NCBI RefSeq assembly: GCF_001684975.1
Contig: NZ_MAYH01000001.1
Location: 744,001 to 808,000, forward strand
Reading direction: 5' to 3'
Source of the DNA: Chryseobacterium artocarpi
GTDB taxonomy: Bacteria > Bacteroidota > Bacteroidia > Flavobacteriales > Weeksellaceae
Length of the DNA: 64,000 bases
The notes below the pieces were generated by a model, which was given only the letters and a program-made list of their open reading frames with translations, was not told the DNA's origin and searched no databases. Within the stretch, counting starts at the first letter, position 1; each line of letters opens with the position of its first letter. A program made the position numbers and the translations under genes. Of the stretch, positions 1-8,839 are shown piece after piece.

Positions 1-455
1 GTGAGATAGATTCTGACTATGTTTTTAAGTATGATCTGATCAGAAACTATGTACTGGAACTGATTCATTACGGGCAAAAACTTCAGCCGGCTACAAAAAT
101 ATCAATGTCAAATGACGCTTCAATGAGAGTGGTTTCTTTATTTATTGAATTATTGGAAAGACAGTTTCCCATAGAATCTTTAGAGCAAAGACTCAAGCTT
201 AAAACCGCAAAAGATTTTGCCGACAGATTGGCGGTACATGTCAATTATCTTAATAAAAGATTGAAAGAAAGTACAGGAAAAACAACTACGGAATTTATTG
301 GAGACCGTGTCATTCAGGAAGCTAAAATCCTTTTAAAGCAAACCCAATGGAATGTTTCTGAAATCTCCTATGCCCTAGGCTTCGAAGAAATAGCGCATTT
401 CTCAAACTTTTTTAAAAGAAAAACATCATTTACACCTTTGGAATTTCGCTCATGA
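1..455 (+). CDS. AraC family transcriptional regulator, C-terminal part
   Basis: The reading frame is open from position 3 through the left edge, so this is the 3' part of a gene that begins outside the window; the internal ATG at 105 is not the true start. The last ~100 residues are a typical AraC/XylS double helix-turn-helix: first helix pair around FADRLAVHVNYLNKRLKES, then the conserved second motif ISYALGFEEIAHFSNFFKRK and the family ending TPLEF. The N-terminal effector-binding domain is missing from view. The gene ends 86 bp before a short-chain dehydrogenase on the same strand, a common regulator-target pairing, so control of that gene is a reasonable inference. Family assignment is firm; the ligand is unknown. 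Confidence 0.9.
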   Translation, partial: EIDSDYVFKYDLIRNYVLELIHYGQKLQPATKISMSNDASMRVVSLFIELLERQFPIESLEQRLKLKTAKDFADRLAVHVNYLNKRLKESTGKTTTEFIGDRVIQEAKILLKQTQWNVSEISYALGFEEIAHFSNFFKRKTSFTPLEFRS

Positions 456-541
456 TTTGAATTTTGCAAATTTCAGATTGATTCATTCAAACTGTTATCC
501 CTTGAAATATCTCAACTTTGTCTCATTAAAAACAACAAAAT

Positions 542-1306
542 ATGGATACAAGAACAAAAATAGCACTCATTACAGGTGGAAACCGTGGTTTAGGTAAGAA
601 TTCTGCACTTAAAACGGCTGAAAGAGGATTAGATATTATTATTACTTACAGAAGCAATAAGGAAGAAGCTGATGAAGTAGTGAATCAGATAAAAAGTATG
701 GGAAGAAATGCCGTTGCGTTTCAACTGGATACAAAAGAAAGAAAAAGTTTTGATGCCTTTGTAAAGAATGTTACGGATCATTTACAAACTGCTACAGGAA
801 GTCCCAATATTGATTATCTGGTCAATAATGCCGGAACAGCTTTGTATGCACCGATTACTGATGTTACAGAAGAACAGATGGATGATATCGTGGATATTCA
901 CTTCAAAGGAGTCTTCTTTCTGACGCAGAAGTTGTTGCCGTTTATCAATGATGGTGGTGGAATCGTTAATATTTCTTCAGGATTGGCAAGATTTGCAACA
1001 CCGGGTTCTTCAGTATATGGATCTGTAAAAGCTGGTGTGGAGATGCTTACAAAATACATGGCAAAAGAGCTTGGTCCAAGAAGAATTAAAGCCAATACTG
1101 TAGCTCCGGGGGCTATAGAAACAGATTTTGGAGGCGGAAGAGTAAGAGATAATAAAGATATCAATGCGGTAGTAGCCGGTGCTACAGCGCTGGGAAGAGT
1201 CGGTCTGCCGGATGATATTGGTGGAGTGGTAGCGTTTTTATGTACAGAAGATGCGGGATGGATCAACGGGCAAAGAATTGAAGTTTCCGGCGGAATGTTC
1301 CTTTAA
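542..1306 (+). CDS. SDR family oxidoreductase
   Basis: A 254-residue classical short-chain dehydrogenase/reductase. The nucleotide-binding glycine motif TGGNRGLG is at residues 11-18, the NNAG structural motif at 95-98, the catalytic serine at 145/146, and the active-site YxxxK at Tyr159-Lys163. The C-terminus GWINGQRIEVSGGMFL is the normal SDR ending. Residue Arg37 after the second strand suggests NADP(H) preference, which is inference. The substrate cannot be read from sequence; proteins of this type are often annotated 3-oxoacyl-ACP reductase-like or glucose dehydrogenase-like. It lies directly downstream of an AraC regulator and is followed by a strong two-way terminator, so it is probably a single-gene transcript. 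Confidence 0.93.
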   Translation: MDTRTKIALITGGNRGLGKNSALKTAERGLDIIITYRSNKEEADEVVNQIKSMGRNAVAFQLDTKERKSFDAFVKNVTDHLQTATGSPNIDYLVNNAGTALYAPITDVTEEQMDDIVDIHFKGVFFLTQKLLPFINDGGGIVNISSGLARFATPGSSVYGSVKAGVEMLTKYMAKELGPRRIKANTVAPGAIETDFGGGRVRDNKDINAVVAGATALGRVGLPDDIGGVVAFLCTEDAGWINGQRIEVSGGMFL

Positions 1307-1340
1307 TCTGAATTCAGAAATATTATTTTTTAAAAAAAAG

Positions 1341-1373
1341 AAAAGAACCAACTCGATAAAGTTGGTTCTTTTT
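1341..1373. terminator. Bidirectional rho-independent terminator
   Basis: The arms AAAAGAACCAACT and AGTTGGTTCTTTT form a 13-bp perfect stem with a 6-base loop, with A-run on the left and T-run on the right. It sits between the stop codons of the convergent SDR gene and the first GG-leader peptide gene and can serve both. Confidence 0.9.
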
Positions 1374-1377
1374 ATGA

Positions 1378-1581
1378 TTATAAGCCTCCTGGTTCCGGAA
1401 GTACAATAGGTCCTTCAGGATCTATTGGTTCCAAAGGCTCTGGCAGTTGGCATTTCTGTTCCCTGCAGCCAGGTCCTATAAATTTACAATAACCGTTTGG
1501 AGCGCAAGGATAATCACCAAGACCTCCGTGGATAGCTTTCAATTCAGACTTTGCTAATTTTTTTCCTTTGTTTAGTTTCAT
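1378..1581 (-). CDS. GG-leader bacteriocin-like peptide A
   Basis: A 67-residue peptide. The N-terminal ~20 residues are a double-glycine leader (K-L-x-K-x-E-L-K-x-I-x-G-G, ending in HGG at residues 18-20), the pattern used in Bacteroidetes ribosomal natural-product precursors that are cut after GG by a C39-type peptidase/ABC exporter. The predicted core has four cysteines and a proline- and glutamate-rich tail. It is the last of three tandem minus-strand genes with matching leaders (1613-1807 and 1845-2015). No modifying enzyme, exporter or immunity gene lies next to it. Leader family is well supported; activity as a bacteriocin is not shown by the sequence. Confidence 0.8.
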   Translation of the reverse strand: MKLNKGKKLAKSELKAIHGGLGDYPCAPNGYCKFIGPGCREQKCQLPEPLEPIDPEGPIVLPEPGGL

Positions 1582-1612
1582 ATTTTCATGGTTTTGGAAT
1601 TTAAATTATATA

Positions 1613-1807
1613 CTAAGGTCTACAGATTTTCTGTCCGCAAGAAGGGGAGATCATTGCACAGCCATTTTCATCAACATTTGGTGGACATGGATCAAGAGGT
1701 GGCAGGCAGATCTTCTGTGCAGGCATACAATCCAGCATACCTCCTGCAATTGATCTTAATTCTTTTTTATTAAGTTTTTTTCCTTTAGTTAAAGTTTGAT
1801 TTTTCAT
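1613..1807 (-). CDS. GG-leader bacteriocin-like peptide B
   Basis: The start chosen is the ATG at 1807, giving 64 residues that begin MKNQTLTKGKKLNKKEL; a longer in-frame reading to 1894 is rejected because the first 29 codons overlap the end of the next peptide gene and are not leader-like. The leader ends in IAGG (residues 20-23). The core carries six cysteines and many prolines, spaced unlike peptides A and C, so the leader is conserved but the core is not. That contrast is typical of exported precursor peptides. It is in the same orientation as its neighbours and separated from them by about 30 bp, so co-transcription is likely. Function unknown. Confidence 0.82.
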   Translation of the reverse strand: MKNQTLTKGKKLNKKELRSIAGGMLDCMPAQKICLPPLDPCPPNVDENGCAMISPSCGQKICRP

Positions 1808-1844
1808 AATAACATTATTTAATATTGTTAGAGTTATGACAGAA

Positions 1845-2015
1845 TTAATCCCATGGTTGCTCTGGTTGTCCTGGCTTACATTGATCTTCTGCACACTTTG
1901 GATGATATTGTCTGCATCTTAATGAAGCATCAAGGCACATTAATAGACCTCCGGTGATTGTTCGCAGTTCTTTTTTGTTCAGTTTTTTTGCCTGTGAGGA
2001 AGTTTTACTTTTCAT
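1845..2015 (-). CDS. GG-leader bacteriocin-like peptide C (56 aa)
   Basis: A short gene of 56 codons plus stop, found by reading the minus strand upstream of peptide B. It begins MKSKTSSQAKKLNKKELRTI and continues TGG, matching the K-K-L-N-K-K-E-L-R leader of peptide B almost exactly. The core has four cysteines and a proline/glutamine-rich end finishing in W-D. It is the first gene of the three-peptide group; the AT-rich ~160 bp upstream presumably holds the promoter. Leader similarity within the group, equal orientation and spacing make this a real gene despite its size. Activity is unknown. Confidence 0.82.
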   Translation of the reverse strand: MKSKTSSQAKKLNKKELRTITGGLLMCLDASLRCRQYHPKCAEDQCKPGQPEQPWD

Positions 2016-2178
2016 GATTCTGATTTTTAAATAGTTAGTTATTACGAATATATGAAAAGTTTTAACAATATATCACTTATTGAAGAAAAAATATAAGTAT
2101 AGCGTTTCTTTACTTATCCTTGAAAATGAATAAGTTTGCTGATATTAAACTAAAAACTCGTTGAGTAAGCCTAAGTGT

Positions 2179-3330
2179 TTATTTCACTTTTGAAAGGTTT
2201 TCAAGGGCTCTTTCTAGAGTTTCCTGCTTTTTTGCAAAGCACAAGCGGATTACATTTTCATTCACTTTGTTTTTATAAAATGATGAAAAAGGAACACTTG
2301 CCACCTTGTGGTTAATCGTTAGTTCTGTTGCAAAGTCAATATCACTTTTGTCGGAAATCTTACTATACTGTAAAGCTTGGAAATAGGTTCCTTCACAATC
2401 CAGTAATTCAAATGAAGTACCGGAAAGACCCTTCCTTAAAAAGTCTCTCTTTTCCTGGAAAAACTGGTTCAGATAAGTATAATGCTCATCATTTTTCATA
2501 TACTCAGCCAAGGCAAGCTGAATAGGAGTGTTAACACAGAAAACATTGAATTGATGTACTTTTCTGAATTCATCAGTTAATGCCTTCGGAGCAGCACAGT
2601 ATCCCACTTTCCATCCGGTGACATGGAAGAGCTTTCCAAATGAAGCGACAAGAAGACTTCTTTCCTTAAGTTCAGGATATTTGCAGATACTTAAATGCTG
2701 TTTTCCGTCAAAAACAATATTCTCATATACTTCATCACTCAGAATGAGAATAGAAGTTCCTTTTACGATTCCGATGAGCTCTTTAATGTCTTCTTCTTTC
2801 AATATCTTTCCTGATGGATTGTTCGGGTTATTGAGGATGATCATTTTGGTTTTATCACTGATCAGACTTTTTACTGCTGTCCAGTCAATCTGATAATTCG
2901 GAGCTTTCATTTCGAATCTTTTTACAATCCCTCCAAAAAGATCTACTGTAGGCTCGTAGCAATCATAGGCGGGTTCAAAAATGATGACTTCATCGTCTTT
3001 CTTGATGAAAGTGGCAATAGCCGTAAAGATAGCCTGCGTACCACCTGCTGTAACGGTTATTTCAGAATCAGGATGATAAGAAGCCTGATGGCTGTTTTCA
3101 ATTTTCCTTGCGATCTCTTCTTTTAAACCAATCATCCCACCAAGCGGAGCATATTGATTAAATCCTTTTTTAATAAACTCATCTACATGGTTTAGCAATT
3201 CAGAATCCGGCATGAAATCAGGGAATCCCTGTGATAAATTAATAGCTTCATTTTCATTGGCTAATTGTGTCATCTGACTGAAAATAGTAGTCCCAACATT
3301 GGAAAGTTTCGATAAAGGAAGTTGTATCAT
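2179..3330 (-). CDS. Methionine aminotransferase-like PLP enzyme
   Basis: A 383-residue fold-type I aminotransferase of the KAT/YbdL group. Visible motifs are the substrate-side segment NNPNNPSG at 167-174, the D-E-V-Y motif at 199-202 whose Asp binds the PLP ring nitrogen, and the PLP lysine at Lys233 in S-F-G-K. YbdL-type enzymes move the amino group of methionine (and some aromatic or glutamine substrates) to 2-oxo acids; the last step of methionine salvage is the usual assignment in Bacteroidetes. It stands alone, flanked by the peptide genes and a ~400-bp gap before parE. General function is firm, methionine preference is family-based inference. Confidence 0.88.
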   Translation of the reverse strand: MIQLPLSKLSNVGTTIFSQMTQLANENEAINLSQGFPDFMPDSELLNHVDEFIKKGFNQYAPLGGMIGLKEEIARKIENSHQASYHPDSEITVTAGGTQAIFTAIATFIKKDDEVIIFEPAYDCYEPTVDLFGGIVKRFEMKAPNYQIDWTAVKSLISDKTKMIILNNPNNPSGKILKEEDIKELIGIVKGTSILILSDEVYENIVFDGKQHLSICKYPELKERSLLVASFGKLFHVTGWKVGYCAAPKALTDEFRKVHQFNVFCVNTPIQLALAEYMKNDEHYTYLNQFFQEKRDFLRKGLSGTSFELLDCEGTYFQALQYSKISDKSDIDFATELTINHKVASVPFSSFYKNKVNENVIRLCFAKKQETLERALENLSKVK

Positions 3331-3750
3331 AAAGAAGATTTTATTGATATCGAATTTAATGAATTATTTAAAACGAACCCTATTTAAATATTTTTTGTAT
3401 TCCTTCTGGGAGATCTATTTGGTGAAATGTGATTTTTTTAACCATATAGATGCATTGGTTTATACATTTATGATGATTAGAAATCTCTTTTAGGTTTAAA
3501 ATCTGCGCTAATTTTATAGTTTGAAAATGCAAAGGCGCGGGGAATTTAAGATTGTTGTTTCTTTTATTTTTTTTGATAAAAATAGAATCAATTAGCATAT
3601 AGACGATTACTTCTTGTGCTTCATTCAATTAAGTCTACTTTTTTGATGTAGGCTTGCTGATTTAGCGATGAATGTTGATAAAAAAATGAACGTTAAAATT
3701 CGGATAATTTTGTACAATTTCGTACTTTTGTGTGTTTGCTGAAATCATAT
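3331..3750. other. AT-rich intergenic region upstream of parE
   Basis: About 420 bp separate the divergent aminotransferase and parE genes. I see no convincing gene: an 82-codon open frame on the minus strand has no recognisable features. The right end holds two overlapping promoter-like -7 boxes. Nothing else is identifiable. Confidence 0.6.
3705..3730 (+). promoter_or_regulatory. Candidate parE promoter (-7 boxes)
   Basis: Two matches to the Bacteroidetes -7 element TAnnTTTG occur here: TAATTTTG at 3705-3712 and TACTTTTG at 3723-3730, 20-45 bp before the parE ATG. Neither has a TTG at the ideal 19-bp distance, so this is a partial match. Confidence 0.45.
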
Positions 3751-5637
3751 ATGTCACAAGAAATAAATCCAACCTACTCAGAAGATAATATCAGAACCCT
3801 CGATTGGCAGGAACATATCCGTTTGCGTCCCGGCATGTACATCGGGAAGCTTGGTGATGGTTCTTCTGCTGATGATGGTATTTACATTTTGCTTAAAGAA
3901 ATCCTTGATAACTCCATTGATGAGTTCAGGATGAGAGCAGGAAAAAGAATTGAAATAAAGCTGGATGACGGAAAAGTAACCATCCGTGACTTTGGTCGTG
4001 GAATTCCGTTGGGAAAAGTGGTAGATGCTGTTTCCAAAATGAATACCGGTGGTAAGTACGACAGTAAAGCATTTAAAAAATCTGTCGGATTGAATGGTGT
4101 GGGTACCAAAGCGGTAAATGCTCTTTCAGATTATTTCCGTGTACGTTCATTCCGTGACGGAAAGATGAAAGCTGCTGAGTTTTCTCGAGGTATTATCAAA
4201 GAGAGCTTTGATGAAAAAGAAACGTCAGACAGAAACGGAACTGAAATTTCATTCATTCCTGATGGAGACATTTTCCTGCATTTTAAGTACAGAAAAGAGT
4301 ATATCGAAAGAATGCTCCGTAATTATGCTTATCTGAATCCGGGATTAAAAATTCTTTTCAATGGAGAAACCTATTTCTCGGAAAACGGTCTTAAAGATTT
4401 GTTGGAAGAGGAATTGGAAAGCGATATTCTTTATCCGATTGTTCACCTAAAGGATGAGGATATTGAAGTAGCAATTACCCATTCAGATAAATCTCAGACA
4501 GAAACCTATTTCTCATTCGTTAACGGACAGAATACCACACAGGGAGGAACGCATCTTAATGCTTTCCGAGAAGCTTATGTGAAAACGATCCGTGAATTCT
4601 TTAATAAGAGTTTCGATGCTTCTGATATCAGAAAATCGATCATAGCCGCAATTTCCATCAATGTTGAGGAGCCGGTGTTTGAATCTCAGACTAAAACCAA
4701 GCTGGGATCTAATGATATGGGACCTAATGGACCTACGGTAAGAACCTTTATCATTGATTTCTTAAAGAGCAAGCTTGATAATTTCCTGCACAAGAATCCT
4801 GAAATTGCAGAAGCGATTCAAAGAAAGATTTTAATCTCTGAAAGAGAAAGAAAAGAACTTTCAGGAATTCAGAAGCTGGCTAGAGAAAGAGCGAAAAAAG
4901 TTTCTCTTCACAATAAAAAACTTCGTGACTGCAGACAGCATTATAATGATCAGAAGGCGGAAAGAAAAGGAGATACACAGATCTTCATTACTGAGGGAGA
5001 CTCTGCATCCGGATCGATCACTAAATCAAGAGATGTGGAAACTCAGGCAGTATTTTCATTAAAGGGTAAACCTTTGAACTGCTATGGGCTTACTAAGAAA
5101 GTAGTTTACGAAAACGAAGAATTTAACCTTCTTCAGGCTGCACTGAACATTGAAGAAAGTCTGGAAGATCTTAGGTATAATCAGGTAATTATTGCAACCG
5201 ATGCCGATGTTGACGGAATGCACATTCGTCTGTTGATGATTACTTTTTTCCTGCAATTCTTTCCGGATCTTATTAAAAACGGACACCTTTATATTCTTCA
5301 GACCCCTTTATTCAGGGTGAGAAATAAAAAAGAAACCAGATACTGCTATTCAGAGGCAGAAAGAGTAAAAGCATTAAATGATTTAGGGAAAAACCCTGAG
5401 ATTACCCGATTTAAGGGACTTGGAGAAATTTCACCTGATGAATTCAAGCATTTTATCGGAAAAGATATAAGGTTGGAGCCTGTAGTAGTAGGAAAGGATC
5501 TGACCATAGAACAATTGTTAGAATTTTATATGGGGAAAAACACTCCGGACAGACAAACGTTTATTCTTGAAAATCTGGTAGTGGAAGATGATACCGATAT
5601 TGATAAAAAGAAAATTCTTGATGAAATAGAAAATTAA
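3751..5637 (+). CDS. parE: DNA topoisomerase IV subunit B
   Basis: A 628-residue type IIA topoisomerase B subunit. Order: GHKL ATPase domain with E-x-L-D-N at about 50-54, G-R-G-I-P near 82-86 and the glycine loop [10 protein letters not shown] near 114-123; transducer domain; TOPRIM domain with EGDSA at 415-419 and the metal-binding DADVD at 484-488; C-terminal F-K-G-L-G-E. It supplies ATP hydrolysis for decatenation and works with the A subunit encoded at 6238. The ATG at 3751 is preferred over an in-frame GTG at 3730 because the latter overlaps the -7 box. Pairing with a ParC-like A subunit two genes downstream argues for parE over gyrB. Confidence 0.92.
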   Translation: MSQEINPTYSEDNIRTLDWQEHIRLRPGMYIGKLGDGSSADDGIYILLKEILDNSIDEFRMRAGKRIEIKLDDGKVTIRDFGRGIPLGKVVDAVSKMNTGGKYDSKAFKKSVGLNGVGTKAVNALSDYFRVRSFRDGKMKAAEFSRGIIKESFDEKETSDRNGTEISFIPDGDIFLHFKYRKEYIERMLRNYAYLNPGLKILFNGETYFSENGLKDLLEEELESDILYPIVHLKDEDIEVAITHSDKSQTETYFSFVNGQNTTQGGTHLNAFREAYVKTIREFFNKSFDASDIRKSIIAAISINVEEPVFESQTKTKLGSNDMGPNGPTVRTFIIDFLKSKLDNFLHKNPEIAEAIQRKILISERERKELSGIQKLARERAKKVSLHNKKLRDCRQHYNDQKAERKGDTQIFITEGDSASGSITKSRDVETQAVFSLKGKPLNCYGLTKKVVYENEEFNLLQAALNIEESLEDLRYNQVIIATDADVDGMHIRLLMITFFLQFFPDLIKNGHLYILQTPLFRVRNKKETRYCYSEAERVKALNDLGKNPEITRFKGLGEISPDEFKHFIGKDIRLEPVVVGKDLTIEQLLEFYMGKNTPDRQTFILENLVVEDDTDIDKKKILDEIEN

Positions 5638-5754
5638 GAAACTATAGCATTTAGACTCAATACCTTTTCGTATAAAACGATACAGCTATTGATTAAAAAA
5701 ACACATTTTGGATGAAAAGTAATTAATTTGACACTTTGTAACCCCAAAATCACA

Positions 5755-6231
5755 ATGAGACTAAGTAATCGTAATAAAGCATCGGTTTATAATTTTATAA
5801 GCACGCTGCTGATCATGATGACCGTGTTTGGAATCTTAGGATTTCTTGCCAACAAATATAGGTTTAATGCCTTAGGAAATGAAAGCTATTTACTGATCAT
5901 TATTCCTGTATTATTGCTGGCTATTTTTCTTCTTAACGGAAGACAGATCTTCGAATATGATAGCGATGGAGAAGCGCTGAATTTTAAAAACAGGAATATT
6001 ATTCCCTTTTTAAATAAAGCTCTACATGATGAATTTCCAAAATACAAACTGAGAAAGTATGATATAGTCAGTGTTTTCTTTGTAAAGAGACTATATATTA
6101 CCGTTTCAAGCAAGAATAATGGAGCTACAATGCTTAAATATCAAATTTCTTATTTGACGAGAAAAGAAGTAAACGATTTAAAAATATCTCTGAATAAAGT
6201 AGTGAAAGCTAATAAAGAGAAAAAAGATTAA
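5755..6231 (+). CDS. Small two-helix membrane protein between parE and parC
   Basis: A 158-residue protein I do not recognise. The start is taken at ATG 5755; a longer frame from a TTG at 5728 adds nine residues without support. Two hydrophobic helices lie near residues 12-32 and 42-60, followed by a soluble region of about 95 residues, basic at its end (K-A-N-K-E-K-K-D). The layout (two helices then a beta-rich domain that may resemble a PH-like fold) is inference. It sits 6 bp before parC and 117 bp after parE, so it is probably transcribed with them. A link to topoisomerase IV is possible but only from position. Confidence 0.7.
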   Translation: MRLSNRNKASVYNFISTLLIMMTVFGILGFLANKYRFNALGNESYLLIIIPVLLLAIFLLNGRQIFEYDSDGEALNFKNRNIIPFLNKALHDEFPKYKLRKYDIVSVFFVKRLYITVSSKNNGATMLKYQISYLTRKEVNDLKISLNKVVKANKEKKD

Positions 6232-6237
6232 AAACGA

Positions 6238-8829
6238 ATGACGACAGAAGAATATTCGCATGAGGGTGAAAGCTTAAAGAAAGTTTCTGGTCTGTATAAA
6301 GACTGGTTTCTGGATTATGCTTCCTATGTAATTCTGGATAGGGCAATCCCTTCCGTATATGACGGATTGAAGCCTGTACAAAGGAGAATCATGCACTCTA
6401 TGCGCGAGCTGGAGGACGGACGTTATAATAAGGTGGCAAATATCGTGGGAAATACCATGAAATACCACCCTCATGGTGACGCTTCCATTACAGATGCCAT
6501 GGTACAGATCGGACAGAAAGAATTACTGATTGATACTCAGGGAAACTGGGGAAATATCTATACAGGAGATTCTGCCGCTGCCGCTAGGTATATTGAAGCA
6601 AGACTGACTCCTTTTGCCCTGGAAGTAGTATTTAACCCTAAAACTACGGAATGGACAAAATCCTATGACGGAAGAAATAACGAGCCTATCGACCTTCCGG
6701 TTAAATTTCCATTGCTTCTTGCACAGGGAGTGGAAGGAATTGGGGTTGGACTTTCCACCAAGATACTTCCACACAATTTTAATGAATTGATCAATGCTTC
6801 TGTTGCCTATTTAAAAGGAAAGAAATTTGAATTATATCCTGACTTTTTAACAGCAGGTTATCTGGATGTTTCTGAATATAATGACGGACACAGAGGCGGA
6901 AAAGTAAGAGCCAGAGCTAAAATTACCCAAACAGATAAACATTTGTTGGTGATCTCTGAGCTTCCATATTCCAAAACCACAAGTGATCTGATTGATTCTA
7001 TCCTGAAAGCCAATGAAAAAGGAAAGATCAAGATCAAAAAAATTGAGGATAATACTTCAGATAAAGTAGAGATTCTGATCCATATTCATAATGATGTTTC
7101 ACCTGATAAAACAATAGATGCTTTATATGCATTTACAGACTGTCAGGTAACTATTTCCCCTAATGCTTGTGTGATCGTAGGAGATAAACCTATGTTTATG
7201 AATGTATCTGATATTCTGAAAATGAATACGGATCATACGGTTTCATTGCTTAAAAAAGAGCTTGAAATAGAACTTCATGAGCTTCAGGAAAGCTGGCATT
7301 TCTCTTCATTGGAAAGAATTTTCATCGAGAACAGAATTTATCACGACATTGAAGAGGTGAAAACCTGGGAAGATGTTTTGAAAACCATTGATGCCGGATT
7401 AAAACCTCATACAGGACATCTTTTAAGAGCCGTTACGGAAGAAGACATTTTAAAATTAACAGAAATCAGAATCAAGAGAATTTCAAGATTCGATTTAGAT
7501 AAGTTTAAAGAGAATATTGCTGCTCTTGAAGGTAAAATAGAGCAGGTAAAATACCACCTTGCCAATCTGATTGCGTATGCTATTGATTATTATTTAAATA
7601 TTCAGAAGAAGTACGGAAAAGATAAGCAGAGAAAAACTGAGCTTAGAATATTTGATACCATTGATGCCACTAAAGTTGCGGTAGCTAATGAAAAGTTCTA
7701 TGCCAATTTCGAAGAAGGCTTTATCGGAACTTCCCTGAAAAAAGACCAGTATTTATTTGATTGTTCTGATATTGATGATATCATTACTTTCAGAAAAGAT
7801 GGTAGCATGAAGGTAGTAAAAGTAGAAGCAAAAACCTTCATTGGAAAAGATATTCTTCACGTTGCCATATGGAAGAAAAACGATAAGAGAACGGTCTATA
7901 ATATGATCTACCGTGAAGGTAGGGAAGGACCATACTATATGAAACGTTTTTCTGTAACCGGAGTAACCAGAAATACAGATTATCCGTTGGCTTCAGATAA
8001 AAAAGGATCAGAAACGTTATATTTTTCAGCAAATCCTAATGGAGAAGCAGAAACAGTTACCGTTCTTTTAAAACCTAATCCGAGAATCAGGAAGAATAAA
8101 ATGGAGATCAATTTCTCTGAACTTGCTATCAAAGGACGTGATTCCAAAGGAAATCTGGTGACCAAGTATGCGGTGAAGAAAGTGGATATGAAGGAAGAAG
8201 GGGTTTCTACGCTGGCACCAAGAAGAATCTGGTTTGATGATACCGTAAGAAGACTAAATGCCGACGCAAGAGGTACCTTATTGGGAAGTTTCAAAGGAGA
8301 TGACAGAATTTTAACCATCAATACAAATGGGGAAGTTAAGTTAGTTTCTTTTGATCTTGGAAACCGTTTTGATGACGAATATCTGGTATTGGAAAAATGG
8401 AGACCGGAGCAGCCTATTACCTGTATCTATTATGATGGAGAGAAAGATATTTACTTTATCAAGCGATTCTTACTGGAAAATACGGCGAACGTACAAACTT
8501 TCATGCCATCCGAACATCCGAAGTCATTCATTGAAAATGTAATTGTGGCTAATGATGCAACGGCAGAAATTATTTTTGCTAAAGATAAAGGTAAAGACCG
8601 TGATCCTGAAACTGTAAATATTGACGAATTTATTGCTGTAAAAGGAATAAAAGCAATCGGGAACCAGTTTACAAAGTTCAAGGTAAAAGCTATTAATATT
8701 ACTATTCCTGAACCTGTAGAAGAAGAGCCGGAAGTATATGAAGATCCAGAACCAACCGGAGATACCGATGAAGATGGCGGAGTGATCGGAGACTTATTCC
8801 AGGGGGATGTAGACAACGAAACAGAATAA
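6238..8829 (+). CDS. parC: DNA topoisomerase IV subunit A
   Basis: An 863-residue type IIA topoisomerase A subunit that cuts and religates DNA. The breakage domain carries the winged-helix with HPHGD at 77-81 and the catalytic Tyr118 in A-A-A-R-Y-I-E. A long coiled-coil region follows (about 340-450), then a beta-pinwheel C-terminal domain that lacks a clear GyrA box (QRRGGKG), and a strongly acidic tail rich in E, D and P. These traits fit ParC better than GyrA. The residue aligning with E. coli ParC Ser80, a quinolone-contact position, reads as Ala82 here. It follows the small membrane protein gene by 6 bp and is in an operon-like run with parE. Confidence 0.92.
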   Translation: MTTEEYSHEGESLKKVSGLYKDWFLDYASYVILDRAIPSVYDGLKPVQRRIMHSMRELEDGRYNKVANIVGNTMKYHPHGDASITDAMVQIGQKELLIDTQGNWGNIYTGDSAAAARYIEARLTPFALEVVFNPKTTEWTKSYDGRNNEPIDLPVKFPLLLAQGVEGIGVGLSTKILPHNFNELINASVAYLKGKKFELYPDFLTAGYLDVSEYNDGHRGGKVRARAKITQTDKHLLVISELPYSKTTSDLIDSILKANEKGKIKIKKIEDNTSDKVEILIHIHNDVSPDKTIDALYAFTDCQVTISPNACVIVGDKPMFMNVSDILKMNTDHTVSLLKKELEIELHELQESWHFSSLERIFIENRIYHDIEEVKTWEDVLKTIDAGLKPHTGHLLRAVTEEDILKLTEIRIKRISRFDLDKFKENIAALEGKIEQVKYHLANLIAYAIDYYLNIQKKYGKDKQRKTELRIFDTIDATKVAVANEKFYANFEEGFIGTSLKKDQYLFDCSDIDDIITFRKDGSMKVVKVEAKTFIGKDILHVAIWKKNDKRTVYNMIYREGREGPYYMKRFSVTGVTRNTDYPLASDKKGSETLYFSANPNGEAETVTVLLKPNPRIRKNKMEINFSELAIKGRDSKGNLVTKYAVKKVDMKEEGVSTLAPRRIWFDDTVRRLNADARGTLLGSFKGDDRILTINTNGEVKLVSFDLGNRFDDEYLVLEKWRPEQPITCIYYDGEKDIYFIKRFLLENTANVQTFMPSEHPKSFIENVIVANDATAEIIFAKDKGKDRDPETVNIDEFIAVKGIKAIGNQFTKFKVKAINITIPEPVEEEPEVYEDPEPTGDTDEDGGVIGDLFQGDVDNETE

Positions 8830-8839
8830 AATAGATTAC

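Noticed and set aside
1808..1894. N-terminal extension of peptide B
   Set aside because: It overlaps the end of peptide C in another frame, and the leader family begins at MKNQ or similar.
1378..2015. Complete bacteriocin cluster
   Set aside because: Only precursor-like genes are present; no transporter, protease, modifying enzyme or immunity gene is adjacent.
3380..3628. 82-residue open frame on the minus strand upstream of parE
   Set aside because: Low-complexity, AT-driven sequence, no motif, no signal, and it overlaps a promoter region; looks like chance.
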